From: Lithospermum erythrorhizon
Lineage: Eukaryota; Streptophyta; Magnoliopsida; Boraginales; Boraginaceae
DNA: 64,000 nt
Assembly: GCA_019722365.1 (NCBI GenBank)
Contig: JADFUC010001150.1
Coordinates: 1-64,000 of the forward strand
Reading direction: 5' to 3'
Shown: one piece after another, positions 57,403 through 64,000 of the stretch
How positions within the stretch are numbered: the first letter of the stretch is position 1
Layout of the letters: each line of letters begins with the position of its first letter
The notes under the pieces: generated by a model
Databases searched by the model: none
What the model saw: only the letters and a program-made list of their open reading frames with translations
Told to the model about the DNA's origin: nothing
Position numbers and translations under genes: made by a program

Positions 57403-58149
57403 CTACAAAATAAGCAAATTTGAAGTTAGTACACAATCAAATTATGACAGTAGAAATTAATATAAATAAAAGAGGATATTGTGTTGAGGGTTTGGGCGAA
57501 TAATAATGGAATGATAATGTGAGATATATATAGTGGAATAATGAAAAGAAAATGCACTTGACCCTTTTTGCCGTCCAGGCGCTAAATGAATTATTTGAAT
57601 TTCCCTCACTTTTGAGGATCTTGAAATACATATCATCACTGATGTTATCTTGTCACCAATGCGGAAAAAAATGATTACGGTAATATTTATGGACCGGCCT
57701 TGGCGTCTGCGGAAAAAAAAAAACAGTTTTGCAAACCAAACTCCCTGATGATAACAAAAACAATACATTCATATCTGAGTTTTCAACAGTATCAATCTTG
57801 AATAAATACAAAGTACACTACTACACTCATTGTGCATTTCAATACGAAGTTTAATACAAAGTTGTCGAATTATTACATGAAAAACTTGTAGGTAAAAGAT
57901 TTGATTATTAATTCTCTTCGAGGTTCTCATTTATCATTTGGCGGAAGTAGCGCCTCCATCGTCATCGTACTATTGCGGTAGTCCAGTGGTAATCTGGAAT
58001 ATCTCCACGTTGATACCACATCATCACTCCTCTTCAAAGAATATAATGGCAGCAATGATTGGATCGATAGAACTTGTGGGAGGTTGTGTCTCTTGGAAGA
58101 TATCTTGAGTATTCAAGCGGAGACATGCACATTTTTGCATATGGAATTC

Positions 58150-58470
58150 TAATCGACTCAGGCTTCTAGTGTTGTTCATTCTGCGACCTACTTTAGCCAT
58201 GATCTCCCTTTGCGTGAGACATACTTGAGGAGATATCTCTTTTGTTGTGCTTGGGATGGTAGGATAAGCGAGGTCATTTTGAACCTACTGCTTTTGTGTT
58301 TGATTTGAACCATTTCATTCCTCAGATGCACTTGCATCCACTTGTTAGTGTCAAACCAAAAATATTTGAAGAGTACAACTGTGTCGTAACTAAAGCCGTA
58401 TGACAACTCCCAAATCTCCTATGTGACAGTATAGTCGTCAACATGGTCATCATCTTGGTAGCATGAACCC
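58150..58470 (-). pseudogene. CACTA transposase C-terminal DUF4216 domain, broken
   Basis: The minus-strand frame reads EIWELSYGFSYDTVVLFKYF, then WFDTNKWMQVHL and SLILPSQAQQKRYLL. DUF4216, found at the C-terminus of TNP2-type proteins of plant CACTA transposons, has the pattern Y....VVLFkC.WfDt...... dPFilpsQAqQVfYl. A frameshift just after the QAQQ motif leads to an early stop at 58188. Upstream transposase (DUF4218, TNP2 core) is not in the window; it was probably cut off at 58504. Confidence 0.75.
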
Positions 58471-58504
58471 TTGACACAAACACGCTATTGTAAGTGCTCT
58501 TATT

Positions 58505-60217
58505 GTTGGAAATATATGATAAATCGAGATCTCATAAAATGTCCGTTGAATAATTTAGAATGTGCAGCAGTTTAATCATTGAAGTTATATTCACACTGTA
58601 TCATATATATATATACTTATATATATATATAAGAGTTCAATATATTAATTGTTTGAATGAGTGAGTATTCAGGAAATAAAGCGTGGCTGACATTAGGGGT
58701 TGATGGCTTACTAGAAGTCCAACAGTAATCCATATATTAAGCTCATAATATTAGGTTAATAATATTTAATATATTACTCTTATCCCAGATTAGTCTAAGA
58801 AGATCCTGTATCACGATAAGCTTGAACTACTTAAGCCAAAATATATTATAAACTTCAGTTTAAAGTGTAAATTGAAGAAAACATTTGGGGACGGAAAATG
58901 GAGCCATAGGAAACAGAACTACAAATTAGGGCCCGAGAGTAGAAATTCGGCTATTTGGGATGGAAAAGGAGTTGGGTTTTTAGTAGGATTAAGTTCCTTA
59001 AAACTCTCATGTGTTATCTACTTAAGTGGTATGATCAAACACAATTACAACTAATGCTTTTGCTCATATTTTTTATTTGTAAGAAATCAAAAATTCTCTC
59101 TCCCAAAAACCCCTTGGCCGAAAATCCCAAGAAGAAAAACAAGATTTTCTTTATCTTTTTGTTCCTATTTTTATACATTAATGGATTTCTAGTAGATGTA
59201 CGACCAATAGATGCGTCGACACGTGTCGGTGATGTGGGTTTGTCTTGGGCCGGGCCTGATCGAGTGGGCCTTAATGGGCCGGCCGGTTTGTCACTGGATT
59301 GATCCGTTTATTTATTAATTGGATGGGTGAATTTAGAATCCCAGGAATTAAATTCTCGATGGATTTTTAGCAAAATTGATTTACTGGACATTACTTGAAT
59401 TGATTTAATTTGGTATCTCACGATTGTTTTATCAATTATTTTTAATCACATTAGAGTGGTTCTAAATTAGATTAGACTAAATATTAATTGTTTGAGACCA
59501 ATTAAGGCTAATGGACTTGGGCCAATTAAATTTTTTAATTTTGATTTGAATTTAATAATGACATTCGAAATAGATTTAGTTAGGGCCGAGACCTAAATTA
59601 TTGAAATAAATGAGTTTTGATCCATGACATAATTTAAGAATTAAATCATATAAGTGTAATGTGGTATTTTTTTTTGGAAAATGCTAGATAATTTAATATT
59701 AAATATTTAATGAACACTAAGGTTAGATTATGACTTTATACTTGAACGATTAAATAGTCTATTTCATTTGGTGATTTATTCTTGACATACAACGTGTGCC
59801 TATTTATCACTTCATCCATGCTATGTATGTTTTTTGAATATAATGTTGATATTTTATCATTATAGTATAATATGAGATTATATATGATGGATACTTGTGG
59901 ACCTTGTGATATATTATTATATTATATGGGCCATATAGCTATAAATACCTACTTAGTTAAGGGTTTTTAGTCATGTATTTTAATAATAATACATTAAAAT
60001 TTAAGATAATTAATTATAATTAAGTTATAATTAATTATAAGCTAATAATCACCTTAGGACATTTGGCAGGAAAATAATTTATGAAGCAAAATTAGAAATA
60101 TTTTCCACTAACTTAATAATATCACAACTTCAACAAAGTATTATATTTTCCTTAAAGGTCATGCTCTATTCTTTTAACTAGTTTGATCGATACACGACAT
60201 GGACATAAGGGTTAACA
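58505..60217 (+). repeat. Possible long LTR inserted in the CACTA element
   Basis: Starts TGTTGGAAATATATG exactly where the CACTA frame is lost. It contains GCTATAAATACC at 59938 (TATA-like) about 270 bases before TTAACA at 60212-60217. No second copy and no primer-binding site were confirmed. The (TA)n-rich stretch at 58600-58635 lies inside. Confidence 0.35.
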
Positions 60218-61039
60218 AATATAAATAAATCCGCTAATGAAATAAATGATTAATAAATACCCGGCAAAAAGTCGGAATAGGATCAGCTTGTAATGCGAGG
60301 ACCTACTAGGATGAGTAGGCGTGTCATATACGGGATACCATTCGATATTGAAGCCTTCGTTCTAGAACCAAAGCTTACGTTTTTCATTACGAATCTACGA
60401 TTTTAATCTTGTGGTGCTGTAATCTAAGTTGAATTTTTTTGTCATCCTAAGATTGCCTTGATCGATGCGTAATAGTGTGATGGTGCGGCTTGCTTATGCG
60501 ATTTAAAACAAAATGTTATGCGTGTTGTCTTCGTTTAGGTTGTGTGAGTTAGCAGCATACTTTGTGTGTTTAGTGGGATTGTAAATACCCGATTATAATA
60601 ATTCAGTATCAGTTATAGAATATATTTATGACACGTATATTTAGAGCATTCTTGATGTATTTTCTACTATAATTCTGATGAATCCTGTTTCCTCGCGGCG
60701 TTTTTCGTCATTTGAAGAGATGTGTGTTGGGCAACCATAATTTTCACGTATGAATTCGAGATTTCGAGAGGTTCTAACCTGGCGGAGTGAGTATGTGATG
60801 AGCGAAAGTTCTAAAGATTCGGATCGGCGAGCCAAGATGCGTTATGATCGGTACTTGAGCGATGCAGCCAAGGAGATTAAAAGCAATTATTAGCCGATGT
60901 CATATTAAATCAAGGTTAAGTATCACGATGTAGGTAGTTTAATTATGTTGAGTTAGGGCTTCTCTCGCTTGCATTGAGAAGAGGCTGAAAGGAAAGGAAG
61001 CAAATGCTCCAGGACGCTTATTAGTCGGCATAAAATGGA
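60218..61039. other. Unassigned DNA left of gypsy LTR copy C
   Basis: GTATCAG at 60606 could be a primer-binding-site trace. 60740-60900 has a plus-strand coding-like stretch (EVLTWRSEYVMSESSKDSDR, RAKMRYDRYLSDAAKEI) that may be gag of the element starting at 58505, but I do not recognise the family. Confidence 0.35.
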
Positions 61040-61254
61040 TGTAATAACCCCTCACGTTTTAAAAAAAAAAAAAATTTAATTTTCGTGGGACCGGGGATAG
61101 TATAAATAATTTCGATGATAATATTATTTAAGTAAATTTTTTAGCAGAATTGTTATAATTTAGTAGTTTTTATGGAAAATTTTATCTTTGAAAAGCGGGT
61201 TCGTTGAGATTTACATCGATAAGCGGAGAAATTAACGAACCGAGCAGGTTCGAG

Positions 61255-61625
61255 TTTTTAAATATCTAACCATGCTTATCGCTTCCGCGTCATCATAATC
61301 TGACACTTCATAAATCTTCTTTCCTCTTGGCAGAATTAAGCCTCCCCACTTAAAGAATTTCTTTTCCATTTCTCTCTTCGATTGTCGCTCCAAACTTCGA
61401 ATCGTTTGGCAGAATATCGTTCTCCCAATCATTCTCTTGAGTTAAGGTAAGAATTTCAAGTCTTTTGAGATATTTCTTGGGTTTTGGCTTATAGTTGACT
61501 TAGTTGACTTTTCATAATTCAATTTATGATGAATCTTAGTTGGTTATGGAGTTACATGGCGTATAAGTGATTAATTAAGTGATTTAGAGTCGTTTGAGGA
61601 TCCTCTTGCCAAATTTGGGTTGACT
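61255..61625 (+). promoter_or_regulatory. TATA-like box, splice donor and W-box cluster in copy C
   Basis: TTTTTAAATATCTAA at 61255-61269, TTAAGGTAAG with GT at 61447, and TTGACT at 61495, 61504 and 61620. Order and spacing match copy B (45139-45403). Confidence 0.5.
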
Positions 61626-62504
61626 TTTAGGTTCTGGGTTGGCTTTTGGGTTGATATTTTTCTAAGACTTTAAATGTGTAGGAGGTTATATGTTGGAGCA
61701 ATATTATAGTTCTTTGATATTAAATTGGTGATTCAAAAGAATTGATTAAAGCGGTTAAGTTGAAAATTGTTCAAGTTGAGTTATAATTATTATTTGGGAG
61801 TATGAGTTGTTAATTATGGACACGATTGCTAGAATGACTTATAAAATTTGTTTATGGCAAATAAAGTGATAAGATGGAATTTTAAGCGAGGATCGGAATT
61901 GGGTTTATTGATCGATGGGATTATATTCGATGGTTTATGCATCATGTTAGGCTGTTTAGAGATAGTTCCCCTAGATTTGGTTATGTATCTTCTAGAAACG
62001 CCGGTATAGTAGTAGGTGCTGATTATGCTTTCTAGGTGTTTGTTTTGAAATTGATCTTTGGAAAAGGGGAAGTTACACGTGATTGTGTTCGCGGAGGTTT
62101 GTAGCTAGCAAGGTGAGTACTTATCTCACGGGTGTTACTTTACGTATTCATTATAAATTGTGTGAACATGTTATTTGTGTTATGATTACGTGAGAATGAC
62201 ATGCATGTAATTGTTATATGATTATGTGATTATATTACGTAGCGTTGAAGATTGTAGAAAGTAATAAGCGAACTCCCAACTTATATTTACGATTTACGTG
62301 ACAATGGGCACTTATGATTTTTGTGGCCTTACAATATTGTGTTTGACTTCTGATTGTGAGATGTTTAGGCGTGATAGCCGATATTGTTGGGAGTAGAGTA
62401 GGCTGGTTATTGAGAAATTTGATAGTTGAGTTATCTATGACTTGGTGTGACTTGGTATCGGGATTTGACTATGTTGGGATGATTGGGGGACAGATGACTA
62501 GGAT

Positions 62505-62670
62505 TATGCGGCCGATATGCTATACTTAGTGTATAAGTGCGGTGTGCCTTATACTTAGTGTATAAGAGCGTGTGCCTTATACTTAGTGTATAAGAAGCGG
62601 TGTGCCTTGCCTTAGTGTATGAGTGCGTGTGCACTTATACTTTGTGTATAAGTGCGGTGTGCCTCTTTAT
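62505..62670 (+). repeat. Tandem TATAAG repeats inside LTR copy C
   Basis: Five units of about 30 bp with the core GCGGTGTGCCTTATACTTAG then TGTATAAG. Reading through them on the minus strand produces a Thr/Ser/His-rich ORF (62431-62634) with no biological support. Confidence 0.85.
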
Positions 62671-63465
62671 TGTCTTGAGGTGATTATTGATTAGTCCATT
62701 CTGCTGGTAGACGGATTGAGCATATCTTGTAAATTTAAAGAGGATTTGGCCTCGGGTGGGGATATGAAGATGGGAGGTTTGATGACTAGAGTTTTAGTGA
62801 TTGTTGAGTCTCTTTGATTTTCTTTCTGGAATTGTGTGCTTCTTGAAGCAACTTCTATTATTATATCTTCATATATTATGTACGAGACTTCATGTGGAAT
62901 CATGTTGTATGACCTTTTAGGTAGTCTGGATATATGTATTTTTTTATTCTGTTTGACTATTATATTATTGATTGACTCGTTCATTATGGTAGTTCACCCA
63001 CGTGTTAAGTTTCACTAACCGCGGCTTACACCTTTCGCATTGGGCATTTCATTGTGCGAGGTTGACAGTTGAGCCAAGAGAAATTTGTTTGAGAGTTTTG
63101 TTCGAGTGGCTAGGTGAGCAAGGGATCTCGCGTCGATTTTGATGTTGTCCAAGCTGTTTTGATTATTGTATTTTCCTTTTTGAAACTATAGCATCGGCGG
63201 TTGTCATTTTGTATTAGAATGCAGTACTTACTCTCTTTTTGTAGCCTTTCGGCATTACTATTTATTTGGGATATGTTGTATATATATGGAGTTGGTTGGT
63301 TAGATATCAGCTAATGGATTGTAAAAAGTTTTAAGCGTGATTATTTTGGAAATATTATATGTAATCTTATTTTTTGAAGGAAGCGAGTAGTTTTTTAAAT
63401 TGAGTCGTCATCGGTTTGGTGATCTGGTATTCGGATTATAATGACTACGCCTCGGGCGGCCGACT

Positions 63466-64000
63466 GGGGCAGTCGTTAATTTTAGTCAGCTTGAGTTTAA
63501 ATTTACTTGGGTTATCTACGTGTCCTTGTGGTTGTTTTCTAGAGAATAGATTTGTGAGTGGTGTCTTTTTGTAAAAATGAGAGTCTTTCTTTTTTGTTCG
63601 CGTGGGCGTGAGGATGCCACCCAAAGTTGGAGTAGGCGAGGTGCCGGGTAGGCAGGAAGGCAGTGGTAGGGGTATAGTTGTCGATGAGTGCAGCCCAGCG
63701 GACGGCCCGAGGTTGGAGGTGGGAGTCTTCGGTATGTTGAGGGAGGTTTGAGTGAGCCTCGTAGAGAGAGTGTGAATGCTCGGGGTGAGGTCGAGCAGCG
63801 GGGGAATTCCCGAGCAAGTTGTTGTCGGTTTAGAAGAGGGATCTCCCGAGATTGCGGGGGAGTTACGCGGGCTTGGTATTAAGTTCATCCGAGAGATATG
63901 AAGTCTATCTTTGAGCCGATGGGGCTTGTGGGCGACATGAGGTGAAGTTTGCTACTTATAGACTTCACGAGGGTGCCCGTGACTGAGTGGGAGAACTTTG
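63466..64000 (+). pseudogene. gag: Ty3/gypsy leader and start of gag, running off the window
   Basis: ATG at 63614 opens MPPKVGVGEVPGRQEGSGRG, like the MPPRRG...GRG start of many plant gypsy gag proteins. At 63908-64000, allowing two frameshifts, it reads IFEPMGLVGDM, KFATYRLHEGARD and ENF. This is the conserved gag core LFE.MGL.GD..VkfAty.L.G.A..WWe. Several stops lie between (63690-63900). Gag assembles the virus-like particle. The minus-strand ORFs at 63445-63888 are antisense shadows. Pol lies beyond the window. Confidence 0.75.

Larger units (their letters stand above)
56268..58504 (-). mobile_element. CACTA (En/Spm-like) transposon remnant
   Basis: The end CACTATTAGAATACGGGC (56268) followed by AATGGCGGC resembles plant CACTA termini. 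Subterminal repeats follow to about 56760. A minus-strand DUF4216 coding remnant lies at 58150-58470. It is cut at about 58504, where TGTTGGAAA begins, and the other end was not found. Confidence 0.65.
61040..63465 (+). repeat. 5' LTR of long-LTR gypsy element, copy C
   Basis: Begins TGTAATAACCCCTCACG. It has an A14 tract near the start like copy B, the shared TTTTTAAATATCTAA, and TTAAGGTAAG. It ends near CCTCGGGCGGCCGAC, where other copies read GGTCGCGTTACA. It is followed by a leader and gag, so unlike copies A and B it still belongs to an element with internal sequence. Confidence 0.75.

Noticed and set aside
58872..59302. Plus-strand ORFs of 60 and 115 codons
   Set aside because: They overlap in different frames within AT-rich putative LTR sequence, include a Lys/Phe-rich low-complexity stretch, and show no domain.
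62431..62634. Thr/Tyr/His repeat protein on the minus strand
   Set aside because: Its repeats are just the translation of the LTR tandem array.
63445..63888. Pro/Thr/Ser-rich minus-strand ORF of 147 codons
   Set aside because: Exact antisense of the gypsy leader and gag start, which show gag motifs on the plus strand.

Overview
The window is nuclear DNA of a flowering plant, most likely a eudicot. The evidence is AT-rich background, a plant-specific DUF3475/DUF668 gene, plant clades of Ty1/copia and Ty3/gypsy retrotransposons (including a Tat-like gag), an L1-type LINE, hAT and CACTA transposons, and Stowaway-like MITEs. I cannot name the species; an asterid is only a guess. One convincing intact protein gene is present: a 516-codon, intronless reading frame at 42878-44428 on the minus strand, of the DUF3475/DUF668 (PSI, PSK-simulator-like) family. 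Almost everything else is transposon DNA or anonymous AT-rich sequence. No rRNA, tRNA or CRISPR array was recognised.

Layout. 1-2342: 5' part of a minus-strand copia element (LTR 1358-2342). 2343-10254: a minus-strand Tat-like gypsy element (5' LTR 8926-10254, primer-binding site, decayed gag), split by a 3.55-kb solo LTR (2409-5960) of another gypsy family. 10255-12740: unassigned DNA with two minus-strand ORFs. About 12740-30510: a four-level nest. A hAT transposon is split by an L1-type LINE (16-bp target duplication). The LINE holds an inverted copia LTR, a 5'-truncated copia element, and a copia element with both LTRs and a perfect 5-bp duplication (23419-28614). 30511-39990: degraded copia remnant, MITEs, and an inverted gypsy LTR. 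40-50 kb: the gene island, flanked by two inverted copies of a Helitron-like element (41036-42320 and 47886-49571) with a gypsy solo LTR on the promoter side. 50-52.8 kb: anonymous AT-rich DNA. 52865-64000: inverted gypsy LTR, CACTA remnant with DUF4216, a possible long LTR, and a gypsy 5' LTR followed by the start of gag at the window end.

Five copies of one long-LTR gypsy family (2409-5960, 36470-38460, 44913-47838, 52865-55240, 61040-63465) dominate. They share TGTAATAA/TTACA-type ends, internal tandem repeats, clusters of TTGACT (W-box core), and in three copies a conserved GT splice-donor-like site. Reading frames inside the repeats are broken by many small indels while the single-copy gene is intact. 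This may be real decay, but may also be partly an artefact of a noisy long-read assembly polished only in unique sequence. The repeats were paired by eye, so boundaries without a target duplication are approximate.
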